In this document: positions 21,274-29,157 of the stretch, piece by piece
Layout: each line of letters opens with the position of its first letter
Position numbering within the stretch: the first letter of the stretch is position 1
Assembly (NCBI RefSeq): GCF_000466985.1
Contig: NZ_BATC01000001.1
Location: 62,001 to 126,000, forward strand
Direction of reading: 5' to 3'
DNA from: Brevundimonas abyssalis TAR-001
GTDB lineage: Bacteria > Pseudomonadota > Alphaproteobacteria > Caulobacterales > Caulobacteraceae
DNA: 64,000 nucleotides
Program-made: the position numbers and the translations under genes
The notes under the pieces: generated by a model
The model's input: only the letters and a program-made list of their open reading frames with translations
What the model was told of the DNA's origin: nothing
Database searches by the model: none

Positions 21274-21326
21274 GGACCGAAATCTGAGCCCGGTTGGGCG
21301 GACGCCAACCGAACCGTTTTCGGTCC
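21274..21326. repeat. Nested inverted repeat downstream of ptsN
   Basis: Outer arms GGACCGAAA (21274-21282) and TTTCGGTCC (21318-21326) enclose inner arms CGGTTGG (21291-21297) and CCAACCG (21305-21311). Both stems are perfect. No T run follows, so it may be a repetitive element or a processed RNA structure rather than a classical terminator. Confidence 0.6.
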
Positions 21327-21347
21327 ACGGTCTGTCCCTGTAAATCC

Positions 21348-21482
21348 GTCATCCTCGGGCTTGTCCCGAGGACCCATTGTGGCCTCAAGCGCGATTTTGA
21401 GGCGCTTTGACTGTCCGGGGCGACCCGGCGACCTGTCGAGACTGTTTTCACCATTGGCCCTCGGGACAAGCCCGAGGGTGAC
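21348..21482. repeat. REP/MITE-like element with inverted termini
   Basis: The left end (21348-21376) contains CCTCGGGCTTGTCCCGAGG, itself a hairpin. The right end (21458-21482) is its near-perfect reverse complement. The 80-base interior holds another stem (CCTCAA...TTGAGG). Termini of this type recur in alphaproteobacterial intergenic regions as non-coding repeats. No transposase is present. Confidence 0.65.
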
Positions 21483-21602
21483 AGAATATTGAAATCACTG
21501 AACTATTTTAGCGCGACTTACAGGTACACGACCTAGGGCGTGTGCTCATAGAATCGCCGAAGCCACGGGTCGGCTCATAAGCAGCACATCAAAGTGTGCT
21601 CA

Positions 21603-21617
21603 CGACCCGTTGCGGAC
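21603..21617 (+). repeat. Short dispersed repeat, copy 1
   Basis: CGACCCGTTGCGGAC, identical to copy 2 at 21949-21963. A degenerate third copy (CACCCATTGCGACG) starts near 22464. Copies lie before or after the two orphan genes. Confidence 0.5.
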
Positions 21618-21643
21618 CTCCCCGGCTCCGCTACGGTCGACCG

Positions 21644-21907
21644 ATGCGCGCCGCCTACGACAAGCTGCTGGAAGATGTCTGCGTCCGCCTCGGGTTCTGC
21701 GGCTCCGTTGTCGATGGCCAATCGCTGCACGTTGACCAGTTCCTCCCGGAGTCTGGAGTCCTGACCAATGACGAGTTCGCCGATGCCCTGTTCAAGGCGG
21801 AAGGCTGGGACCCGGATGGCTCAGAGGCCAGAACTTTCCGCCCCAGCGTGCGGGAGGCGTTCGTTCGGCACATGGGCGCGTCCGAAGTGGACGCAGGTCA
21901 GCGCTAG
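21644..21907 (+). CDS. Hypothetical protein
   Basis: 87 residues, no recognised domain, no signal peptide or membrane segment. The composition is acidic and soluble (LLEDVCVRLGFCGSVVDG at the front). It sits in a repeat-rich accessory patch between ptsN and DUF1150, directly after the first short repeat. Codon use is less extreme in GC than in the neighbouring housekeeping genes, compatible with acquisition. No clear ribosome site was seen, so this is a moderate call. Confidence 0.5.
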   Translation: MRAAYDKLLEDVCVRLGFCGSVVDGQSLHVDQFLPESGVLTNDEFADALFKAEGWDPDGSEARTFRPSVREAFVRHMGASEVDAGQR

Positions 21908-21948
21908 AAGCCGCGTCCGCTTATCGCCCGCAGGCCCAAGTCTTCTGT

Positions 21949-21963
21949 CGACCCGTTGCGGAC
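21949..21963 (+). repeat. Short dispersed repeat, copy 2
   Basis: Second exact copy of CGACCCGTTGCGGAC, 346 bases from the first, upstream of the second orphan gene. Confidence 0.5.
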
Positions 21964-22005
21964 GTTCGAGTTGGCCTGAACGTCGACACGTGTTCTCATG
22001 CCGGC

Positions 22006-22443
22006 ATGATCGAGGCCGTCATCGCCGTCAGCGTGCTCATCACGCAGTCCCGAAATGACTTCTGGGTCGTCACCCACGTCGACGCGCATGAAGCCAGCGC
22101 GATCAATGTCGGGTTCGCCTTCGTTCCTGAAGGTGAGGATTTCATCGTGACGTCTGCATACACGGTTCATCGCAACGGGACGGCGGCTACCCGGTGGACC
22201 ACCCCGGCTTATACTCTTGAAATCCTCGCATTCAGGTGCGCCGACCGAACCTTTCAGTTGCGTCGCTCATGGAGCTATAGCGGCGTTGCTGACCCCACCG
22301 GTCCCCATGAACCTGATGCACCGTTCTCGAGGGTTGAGGACGCCAAGCGCGCATCGCAGGCTGATGCCGTATGCCAACCTCGGTCAAACTACACGGACGG
22401 CTTCCGTAGCTATTTCGACTTCATGCGAGCTTACGGCCTGTAG
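22006..22443 (+). CDS. Hypothetical protein
   Basis: 145 residues beginning MIEAVIAVSVLI, a short hydrophobic stretch that may be a signal peptide or anchor, followed by a beta-rich soluble domain with two cysteines. No family is recognised. It is an isolated gene in the accessory patch with a lower-GC character than its surroundings. A degenerate copy of the short repeat lies just downstream. Confidence 0.55.
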   Translation: MIEAVIAVSVLITQSRNDFWVVTHVDAHEASAINVGFAFVPEGEDFIVTSAYTVHRNGTAATRWTTPAYTLEILAFRCADRTFQLRRSWSYSGVADPTGPHEPDAPFSRVEDAKRASQADAVCQPRSNYTDGFRSYFDFMRAYGL

Positions 22444-22532
22444 GACCAACAGTGTCCGCTTTCCACCCATTGCGACGCTTCGGGGCGCCTGCTGTCCGGC
22501 AGGCCGCCCTGCGCCATTTATGAGGACATGGC

Positions 22533-22787
22533 CTAGTGGACTGAAACCGGCGCCAGCTCGTGGGCCACGGCGGCCGCGAAGGCCGTTTCGCGGTCGATCA
22601 TGACCGCCAGCCGCTCGCCGTCCGCGCCATGCACGGCGTACAGGGTCTGGTCGGGCTCCAGGTCCAGGCCCCGGATGTCGTCCACGCGCGCGTCGGCCAG
22701 CACGTCGGCGGCCTTGATTTCGCGCACATAGACCAGGTCCGGCGCGCCCAGGGCGGTGAAGTCGTCTTTGGTCATGACCGGGGTCAT
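22533..22787 (-). CDS. DUF1150 family protein
   Basis: 84 residues. The pattern LGAPDLVYVREI matches the DUF1150 family, which in alphaproteobacteria commonly sits directly after a small heat-shock gene. AAGGAG precedes the ATG. It probably belongs to the hsp20 transcript, 82 bases downstream of it. Molecular function is unknown; heat-shock co-regulation is inferred from position. Confidence 0.85.
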   Translation of the reverse strand: MTPVMTKDDFTALGAPDLVYVREIKAADVLADARVDDIRGLDLEPDQTLYAVHGADGERLAVMIDRETAFAAAVAHELAPVSVH

Positions 22788-22869
22788 GGGAGTATCTCCT
22801 TCAGAGAGGAAACGCCTGGACGGGCGCGCGGTTCGACGCGCGGCGGCCGCCAGACGAAAAGAAAGCGGG

Positions 22870-23289
22870 TCAGCCCGAGGTGATCGGGATCCGCTTGATG
22901 GTTTCGGCCCGCTCGGGGCGCTTCAGGTCCACGTGCAGAAGGCCGTGCTCCAGCGCCGCGCCGGTGACCTCGAGCCCGTCGGCCAGGACGTAGCTGCGCA
23001 CGAACCCGCGCGCCGCGATGCCCCGGTGCAGATAGGCGTTGTCGGTCTTGCCGGCGTCCTCGCGCTTTCCGGCGATGGTCAGCTGGCGGCCTTCCAGGGT
23101 CACGGTCAGGTCGTCCGGGGTGAACCCGGCCACCGCCAGGCTGATTCGCACGCCGTCCGGGCCGCGATCCTCGACATTGTAGGGCGGATAGCCTTCCGCC
23201 GCCGCCTTGGCGGCCCGGTCGATCAGGGCCCGGGTCTGGTCGAAGCCCAGCAGAAAGGGGCTGTCGAACAACAGGGTTCGCGTCGTCAT
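22870..23289 (-). CDS. Small heat-shock protein, Hsp20/IbpA type
   Basis: 139 residues. An alpha-crystallin domain (about 30-125) carries the motif YNVEDRGPDGVRISLAVAGF near the front and YLHRGIAARGFVRSY in the second half. Holdase chaperones of this type bind unfolding proteins and pass them to DnaK/ClpB. The 5' leader folds into three hairpins, the last hiding the AGGA ribosome site in the ROSE-thermometer manner, so translation is probably heat-induced. DUF1150 follows in the same operon. Confidence 0.93.
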   Translation of the reverse strand: MTTRTLLFDSPFLLGFDQTRALIDRAAKAAAEGYPPYNVEDRGPDGVRISLAVAGFTPDDLTVTLEGRQLTIAGKREDAGKTDNAYLHRGIAARGFVRSYVLADGLEVTGAALEHGLLHVDLKRPERAETIKRIPITSG

Positions 23290-23361
23290 TCCAGTCCTCG
23301 CAACAAGCGACTGTCTCGCCGGTCCGCGTCCCCCCGTGATCGGCGAGGACGCCCGGCGTCT
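23290..23361 (-). promoter_or_regulatory. ROSE-type RNA thermometer in the hsp20 leader
   Basis: Read on the minus strand, three contiguous hairpins fill the leader: GACGC/GCGTC (23348-23360), CTCGCCG/CGGCGAG (23315-23347), and a start-proximal hairpin (23292-23313) in which CAG pairs with CUG and UCGCU pairs with the ribosome site AGGA, leaving a G bulged. UYGCU opposite AGGA with a bulged G is the hallmark of ROSE elements in alphaproteobacterial small heat-shock genes. The AUG follows five bases after AGGA. Confidence 0.78.
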
Positions 23362-23367
23362 CCGTTC

Positions 23368-23395
23368 AGATAGGAAACCCGCTCGTCGCGATCAA
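23368..23395 (-). promoter_or_regulatory. Candidate hsp20 promoter
   Basis: On the minus strand TTGATC (23390-23395) and CTATCT (23368-23373) are spaced 16 bases apart and would start transcription at about 23361, exactly at the first leader hairpin. The -10 is preceded by C, giving CCTATCT, which also fits an alphaproteobacterial sigma-32 -10. Confidence 0.5.
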
Positions 23396-23411
23396 TAAGC
23401 CGCCCGCCCGA

Positions 23412-24524
23412 TCAGCTGGCCGCGAACTCGCTCAGGGCGTCCATGACGGCCCGGTTCTGGTCCTCGGTCCCCACGGTGATGCGCAGGGAGTCGTGCAAAC
23501 CATAGCCGCCGACGGGCCGAACGATGATGCCCTTGGTGTTCAGATAGTCGCTGGCCGCCTTGGCCCGGTCCGCGTCCTTGAACCGCACCAGCACGAAATT
23601 GCCGGCGCTGGGCGGCACATCGAAGCCGAAGCCCTTGATGGCCTGGGTCAGGCGCGGCCGCCAGGTCTGGACCAGCTCGCGCGACGCCTTCACGTGCGCC
23701 TCGTCCGACAGGGCCGCCACCGCCGCCTCGATGCCGGGCACCGAGACGTTGAACGGCAGGCGGATGCGGTCCACCGCCTCGGCCACATGCAGCGGCGCAT
23801 AGCCGAAGCCGACCCGCAGGCCCGCCAGACCGTGAATCTTCGAGAAGGTGCGCGTCACCACGATGTTGGCGCTGTCCTTGGCCAGCGGAAAGGCGGTGGC
23901 CCAGTCGGGCTCGGTCACGAATTCCGCATAGGCCTCGTCCACCACCAGCAGCACCGACGACGGCAGTTCCGCGTGCAGGCGCTCGATCTCCTCGGCCGCG
24001 TTCCACGATCCGGTGGGGTTCGACGGGTTCGACACATAGACGATGCGCGTGCGCTCATCGACCTGCGCCAGCAGGGCGTCCACCTCGGCCTTGAGTTTGG
24101 GCTCGGGCGCCGACTTCACCTCGGCCTGGTTGGCCAGGGCCGAGATGCGGTAGGCCAGGAAGCCGTACTGGCCGGTGACGATGTTGTCGCCCGGCGTCAG
24201 ATAGGTCTGGTTCAGAAGGGCGAACACCTCGTCCGAGCCGTTGCCGAAGATCAGGCGCTCGGGCTCCAGCCCGTGGTGGTTCGCCACCGCCTCACGCAGC
24301 TTCGCGGCCCGGCCGTCGGGATAAAGCGCCAGGTTCTTGATGGCCGCCTCATAGGCCTCACGGGCCAGCGATCCGGCCCCCAGGGCGTTTTCGTTGGAGG
24401 ACAGCTTCATGGGCTCGGCCACCCCGTCCACCTTGGACTTGCCGCCCACATAGGGGGCGATGTCCAGAATCCCGCTCTTGGGGGCGGGTCCAGTCGGCGC
24501 GGCGCCCTTGTCGGTGTCGGTCAT
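23412..24524 (-). CDS. hisC: Histidinol-phosphate aminotransferase
   Basis: About 370 residues, PLP-dependent fold type I aminotransferase. Visible are KLSSNENALG near the front, SNPSNPTG, VDEAYAEF and the PLP-lysine region TRTFSKIHGLAGLRVGFG, with a family-typical C terminus (RPVGGYGLHDSLRITVGT). It converts imidazole-acetol phosphate to histidinol phosphate, and in alphaproteobacteria may also serve aromatic amino-acid transamination. The start at 24524 is preferred to 24533 because AGGGA is spaced correctly. It ends the dinG-DUF2125-chorismate-mutase-like-hisC run. Confidence 0.93.
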   Translation of the reverse strand: MTDTDKGAAPTGPAPKSGILDIAPYVGGKSKVDGVAEPMKLSSNENALGAGSLAREAYEAAIKNLALYPDGRAAKLREAVANHHGLEPERLIFGNGSDEVFALLNQTYLTPGDNIVTGQYGFLAYRISALANQAEVKSAPEPKLKAEVDALLAQVDERTRIVYVSNPSNPTGSWNAAEEIERLHAELPSSVLLVVDEAYAEFVTEPDWATAFPLAKDSANIVVTRTFSKIHGLAGLRVGFGYAPLHVAEAVDRIRLPFNVSVPGIEAAVAALSDEAHVKASRELVQTWRPRLTQAIKGFGFDVPPSAGNFVLVRFKDADRAKAASDYLNTKGIIVRPVGGYGLHDSLRITVGTEDQNRAVMDALSEFAAS

Positions 24525-24546
24525 CAGCGTCATCCCTGTCGTATCT

Positions 24547-25209
24547 TCAGAACACCGGGGCGGCGCCGATCACGCCGCTCAGCCGTCCGGTGGGGGCGAT
24601 CAGGCGCCCGTCGTCGGGCTGCACATAGCCCGCCAGCATGAACAGCTTCAAGCCGCCCGCGGTCTCCAGCGGTGTTCCCGCCAGACCCCGCTGGGCCAGA
24701 AGGTCCGTGATCTTCGCCTCATCGCCCGGCGCCTCCACCACCCAGAAGGTGCGGTCGTCGCCCGTGGGCCCGATCTCTTCGCCCGACACCACCAGCGCCA
24801 GCGGACGGCCCGAGGCGTCGTCGGGCAGGGCCGCCGTCACCCTCAGATCCGGCTGGGCCAGCAGCCGCGCCCACCAGGGCGTCGTCCGTCCCAGATCCAG
24901 CACCGCCCGGCCGCCCTCGCGCGCGGCCTTCAGCGCGGTCTCCGCGTCATGGGCCGAGCGCACCCCGTGGCCGAACCGGTCCGCCGCCAGCAGAGCCGCC
25001 AGCGGCCCCCAGACGCTGACCGGCCCGGCGTTCGTCGCCTCGATGCGGCTCCACAGGGTCCGCACCAGCGCCGGCGACACGCCCCCGGCCCCGGCCAGCA
25101 CGGCGCGCAGGGCGATCACCGACTCGTCCCGCGATCGGGCCCGTCCGCCGCCCACGCGCGCGGCCAGCGCCGTGATCAGCGCCCGGTCCAGCTCGGCGGG
25201 GTCGGTCAT
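24547..25209 (-). CDS. Uncharacterised protein, chorismate-mutase-like
   Basis: 220 residues. The N-terminal third is helical (ELDRALITALAARVGGG; ESVIALRAVLAGAGGVSPALVRTLWSRI) and loosely recalls AroQ chorismate mutase, while the C-terminal part (TFWVVEAPGDEAKITDLL) recalls an ACT-like regulatory fold. Position between DUF2125 and hisC, where aromatic amino-acid genes such as tyrC are often found, supports a link to prephenate metabolism. The catalytic Arg/Lys set of AroQ is not convincing. The CDS itself is sound: its start overlaps the DUF2125 stop (TGATG). Function is a tentative inference. Confidence 0.6.
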   Translation of the reverse strand: MTDPAELDRALITALAARVGGGRARSRDESVIALRAVLAGAGGVSPALVRTLWSRIEATNAGPVSVWGPLAALLAADRFGHGVRSAHDAETALKAAREGGRAVLDLGRTTPWWARLLAQPDLRVTAALPDDASGRPLALVVSGEEIGPTGDDRTFWVVEAPGDEAKITDLLAQRGLAGTPLETAGGLKLFMLAGYVQPDDGRLIAPTGRLSGVIGAAPVF

Positions 25210-26285
25210 CAGAACAGCTCGGGCGCGGGCGCCAGGTTGAACGGCCCCATCCAGGCCCGACCGTCGCGGAACTCCACCTCCAGCTCCACGTCGCCGGTCA
25301 GCACCTCGCTGGCCCCGGCCGCCGCCGCCGCGCCGACGGTGGCCGTGCGGTTCACCGTGTCGGAGCGGGACAGCCCCGTCAGGGCCGTGGCCGCCCGGTC
25401 AGCGGACAGGCGCAGCGTCCCCACCAGCCGCCCGTCCGCGTCGGCGCGCAGTTCGTCCGCCGTCAGCCGCGCGGCGCTGTCGCCCGCCTGCATCTCGCCG
25501 CGCACGTCCAGGAACCGCCCGCCCGAGGCGGTCCACGCCGCCAGCAGGCTGGAGGCGTCCGGCCCGTTCAGGCCCTGGAAATTCTCCACCACCGTCTCGG
25601 CCTGCAGGCTGAACAGCCCGCCCCGGCTCATGAAGTCCACGGGCCCGCCGTCGCGCCCGGTGGCGTCGATCAGGCGGAACAGCACGTCCACATTGCGCCG
25701 CGACGCCGGCAGGGCCGTCTGCACCGCCTCGCCCCCCGTCACGCCTTCAGCCTCGCGCGCCTGGCCCGGCCGCAGGTACAGCTCGATGCGCTCGGCCCGC
25801 GCCAGCGGGAAGGGCTCGGCCCCCGGGTGGGCCGTGAACACCGGCTCCAGCACCTCCAGCGCCAGATTGGGGAACGGCTGGGTCAGGCCGCTAGCCGAGG
25901 CGCGGATCACCGGCGCGGCCACCGCCACCTTGCCCTTGTCGCCCCGCGTCAGCACCAGCCCCTCGTCCGCCACCACCACCCAGCGGTCGGGCCGATAGGC
26001 GTTGGCCTCGGCGGTCAGGCCGGGCGCGGCGATCTCGTGGCCCGAGGGCGCGGTCAGCCGCACATGCTCGCTCTCCAGCCGCGTGCGGAACGGCCAGCCG
26101 CTCAGGGTCGGCTCGGAATAGACCACCGCCCAGCCCTGGGTGCGCAGCCCCTCGGCGGCCAGATCCAGCCGGTCGCGCACCTGCTGCGACAGCCAGAACC
26201 ACCACGCGGTCCAGGCGACCAGAACGATCAGGACCAGGGCGAACGGAATGATCAGGGGCGCATAGCGCGCGCGGGCTTGGGTCAT
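25209..26285 (-). CDS. DUF2125 family membrane-anchored protein
   Basis: 358 residues. One N-terminal transmembrane segment (about 8-30; LIIPFALVLIVLVAWTAWWF) is followed by a large periplasmic beta-rich domain with the family phrase GWPFRTRLESEHVRL. DUF2125 proteins are alphaproteobacterial and of unknown role; a lipid-transport-like repeat fold has been suggested but is not visible by eye. The ATG at 26285 lies 10 bases after the helicase stop. Part of the minus-strand run to hisC. Confidence 0.88.
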   Translation of the reverse strand: MTQARARYAPLIIPFALVLIVLVAWTAWWFWLSQQVRDRLDLAAEGLRTQGWAVVYSEPTLSGWPFRTRLESEHVRLTAPSGHEIAAPGLTAEANAYRPDRWVVVADEGLVLTRGDKGKVAVAAPVIRASASGLTQPFPNLALEVLEPVFTAHPGAEPFPLARAERIELYLRPGQAREAEGVTGGEAVQTALPASRRNVDVLFRLIDATGRDGGPVDFMSRGGLFSLQAETVVENFQGLNGPDASSLLAAWTASGGRFLDVRGEMQAGDSAARLTADELRADADGRLVGTLRLSADRAATALTGLSRSDTVNRTATVGAAAAAGASEVLTGDVELEVEFRDGRAWMGPFNLAPAPELF

Positions 26286-26295
26286 GGGGTCTCCG

Positions 26296-29139
26296 TTAGC
26301 TCGGCTTGAGGAACGCGCCAACCGTCTCGATGGCTTCCACCAGTCCCATTCTCTGCACCTCGGCCCCCGGCGGCAGGCCCGCGAACAGCCGAGTGGGGCT
26401 GGCGGCGTCCAGCATCACGAACACCCCCTTGTCGTCGGCCCGGCGGATCAGGCGGCCGAACGCCTGACTGACCCGGCCCCGGGCGATGGCGTCGTCATAG
26501 CCGCGCCCGCCGAAGGTCTCGCGCCGCGCCTTGTGCAGCAGGTCCGGCCGCGGCCACGGGGCCCGGTCGAACACTAGGATGCGCAGCGACCGCCCCGGCA
26601 CGTCGACCCCGTCCCTGACAGCATCCGTCCCCAGCAGGCACGAGTCCTCCTCGGCCCGGAACACGTCCACCAGCCCGCCCACCTCCAGCGGGTCCATGTG
26701 CTGGGCGTAGAGCGGGATCCCCGCCCGCGCCAGATCCGGCCCCAGCCGCTCATAGACCGCCTTCAGCCGCCGGATGGCGGTGAACAGGCCCAGCCCCCCG
26801 CCGCCCGCCGCCAGGAACAGCTCGCGCATGGCCGCCGCGATCTGGCGCGGATCGTCCCGGGCCACATCGTTCACGACAATCACCCGGCTGTTGGCGGCAT
26901 AGTCGAACGGGCTCTCCACCTTCAGGGTCCGGGGCCGCTCCACCAGCCGGGACGAGCCGGTGCGCATCCGCGCCATGTCGAACGGATCGTCGGCCATGGG
27001 GTCCGACAGGGTGGCCGAGGTCACCAGCACCCCGTGCGCCGGGGCGATCACCGCCGCCTCCAGCGGAATGGTGGGATCGATCCAGTGCCGCCGCAGGGCC
27101 ACGTCATGGATGCGGCCGAAGGCGACCTCCGCCGACAGCCAGTCCACGAAGTCCGGGTCCGGCGCCGCGTCCCCGTCCTCCAGCGCCGCCAGCATGGCGC
27201 GCCAGCCGGGCAGGGTCATGCGCGCGCGCCGCTCCAGGCCCCGCAGCGCCCCCTCGATGCGCGCCCGCGCCCCGCCGTCCAGCTCGGCCGCCTCGTCGTC
27301 CAGAATGTCCTCAAGGTGCCGGGCCAGCGCCAGCAGGGGCGCCTCCACCGCCGCCAGCGCCCGCGCCGCCCCGCGCGCCGCCTCCACCACCGGCTCGGCG
27401 GACGGGCGCACCGCGCACTCCATGCCGAACTCGCCGCCGCCGTATGTCGCCGTCTCCGACGTGCGCGCCCGCAGCTGCACCAGCGCCGCGGCCAGGAAGC
27501 TCTCGATGGGGCCGATGGGGTTCACCTCGCCGGACGGCGGCGCGATCCGGCCCGAGGCGCCTTCCCCCGGCAGTTGCGCCGCCGCCCTGACGGCGTCCGT
27601 CAGCGCCTGCCGCGCAGACTCCGAGTCCGCCACCAGATCGCCCAGCCGCTGCTCCAGCCCGCGCCCGCGCCGCCCGCGCCCTTCCGGCCCCCGGATCCAG
27701 CGCCGCAGCTCCGCCGCCTCCTGGCCCGACAGACAGGCGGAAAAGGCGCTGTCCGCCGCGTCGAACAGATGGTGCCCCTCGTCGAACACCACCCGCTTCA
27801 GGGCGGCGGTCTCGCTGTCGCCCTTGATCCCCCGCGCCGCCCGCGCCCCGTCGAAGGCCGCCTGGCTCATCACCAGCGCATGGTTGGCCACCACCAGATC
27901 GGCCCGGCGGCTGGCGCGGATGGTCTTCTCCACGAAACACATGCGGTAGTGGGGACAGGCGGCGTGCACGCACTCGCCGCGCCGGTCCACCAGATTGGCC
28001 GCCCCCGCCTGCTGCGCCGGGGCCACGGCGAACAGCCCGGGCAGCCAGCCGGGGAAATCCCCGCCGGTCATGTCCCCGTCGCGGCTGTGCATCACCCAGC
28101 GCGCGGTCAGGGCGACCCCGATCAGGTCGCCGTTGCCCAGCTGCGCCCCCTGCACCATCTCCTGCAGGTTCAGCAGGCACAGGTAATTCTCGCGTCCCTT
28201 GCGCACCACCGCCTTGACCCGCCGCACCTCCGGATCGGGCCAGATGGCGTGGCTCTCCCGGTCGATCTGGCGCTGCAGGGCGCGGGTGTAGGTGGACACC
28301 CACGCCGCCCCCTGATTGCGCTCGGCCCACAGGCTGGCGGCGGCCAGATAGCCCAGGGTCTTGCCCGTCCCCGTCCCCGCCTCGGCCAGCAGCACCCGGG
28401 GCCGCCCCTCCTCGTTGCGGGGCGAAAAGGCGAAGGCCGCCTCGGCCGCATAGTCCGACTGGGTCGGCCGGGTCTCGTCCAGCCCGGACGCCTCCAGCAG
28501 CTTGGCCAGACGGATGCGCGCGGACTCCGAATCCACCGGCGCCGAGCCCGCCTCCCCGCGCGGCGCCTCGTCCTCCCATTCGGTCAGGCGCGACCAGACG
28601 TCGAGGCCCGAGCCCCGGTACTGCCGGTCCCGGATCGGCTGCGACCGCAGCGCCGTCAGCACCCGCGGCGCCCAGGCCCAGCCCGCCCGCTCCAGCGTCT
28701 CGGCCAGGCCCACCGCCGCCTCGCGCCCCGGCCAGGCCGGATCGGCCATTTCCTTCAGCAGGCTCTCCGCCGCCTCGCGCAGGGCCGCCGCCTGCTCCGG
28801 CGCGGTCTTCGGCGCCTCGCGCCTGAGCGCCAGCGCCAGCCCCGTGGGCGACGGCGCGCAGAATTCCGCCGGCCGCACAAAGGCGAACAGCTCCAGCGCA
28901 TCCATCAACTGCGGCGACCGCCCCGGCGGCGTCAGACCCAGCCGCCGCGCCGTCAGGCTGGCGTGAGCCACCAGCACCGCCCCGCCGGTGAACAGCCCCT
29001 CGGCCGCTCCCCGCCCGACGGCCCGCGCCCCCGCCTCATCCGCCACGGCCCCCGCCCCCGGCGGAACCGCCAGCGCCGGCGGCAGATCCCGCCACGCGGC
29101 GGCCGCGTCAGCGATGTCCACCTGCGCGTCAGCGATCAC
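26296..29139 (-). CDS. DinG/XPD-type ATP-dependent DNA helicase
   Basis: 947 residues. After a 200-residue N-terminal region come Walker A AEAGTGTGKTLGYL, an Fe-S cluster set of cysteines (CLLN, then CVHAACPHYRMC), the Walker B box VFDEGHHLFD (DEGH), SATLS, and the late helicase motif QAFGRLIRR. This is a superfamily 2 5'-3' helicase related to DinG. GTG start at 29139 without a visible ribosome site; the stop of the rhuM-like gene is only 18 bases upstream, so the native promoter may have been separated from the gene by insertion. Confidence 0.9.
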   Translation of the reverse strand: MIADAQVDIADAAAAWRDLPPALAVPPGAGAVADEAGARAVGRGAAEGLFTGGAVLVAHASLTARRLGLTPPGRSPQLMDALELFAFVRPAEFCAPSPTGLALALRREAPKTAPEQAAALREAAESLLKEMADPAWPGREAAVGLAETLERAGWAWAPRVLTALRSQPIRDRQYRGSGLDVWSRLTEWEDEAPRGEAGSAPVDSESARIRLAKLLEASGLDETRPTQSDYAAEAAFAFSPRNEEGRPRVLLAEAGTGTGKTLGYLAAASLWAERNQGAAWVSTYTRALQRQIDRESHAIWPDPEVRRVKAVVRKGRENYLCLLNLQEMVQGAQLGNGDLIGVALTARWVMHSRDGDMTGGDFPGWLPGLFAVAPAQQAGAANLVDRRGECVHAACPHYRMCFVEKTIRASRRADLVVANHALVMSQAAFDGARAARGIKGDSETAALKRVVFDEGHHLFDAADSAFSACLSGQEAAELRRWIRGPEGRGRRGRGLEQRLGDLVADSESARQALTDAVRAAAQLPGEGASGRIAPPSGEVNPIGPIESFLAAALVQLRARTSETATYGGGEFGMECAVRPSAEPVVEAARGAARALAAVEAPLLALARHLEDILDDEAAELDGGARARIEGALRGLERRARMTLPGWRAMLAALEDGDAAPDPDFVDWLSAEVAFGRIHDVALRRHWIDPTIPLEAAVIAPAHGVLVTSATLSDPMADDPFDMARMRTGSSRLVERPRTLKVESPFDYAANSRVIVVNDVARDDPRQIAAAMRELFLAAGGGGLGLFTAIRRLKAVYERLGPDLARAGIPLYAQHMDPLEVGGLVDVFRAEEDSCLLGTDAVRDGVDVPGRSLRILVFDRAPWPRPDLLHKARRETFGGRGYDDAIARGRVSQAFGRLIRRADDKGVFVMLDAASPTRLFAGLPPGAEVQRMGLVEAIETVGAFLKPS

Positions 29140-29157
29140 GGGATCGCTTTTTATCTT

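Noticed and set aside
21348-21482. CRISPR repeat or tRNA-like structure
   Set aside because: Only one pair of inverted ends, no regularly spaced direct repeats, and no anticodon or T-arm consensus.
21534-21602. Remnant of an insertion-sequence end (repeated GTGTGCTCA)
   Set aside because: Only a nine-base match between two copies and no transposase fragment; too weak to call.
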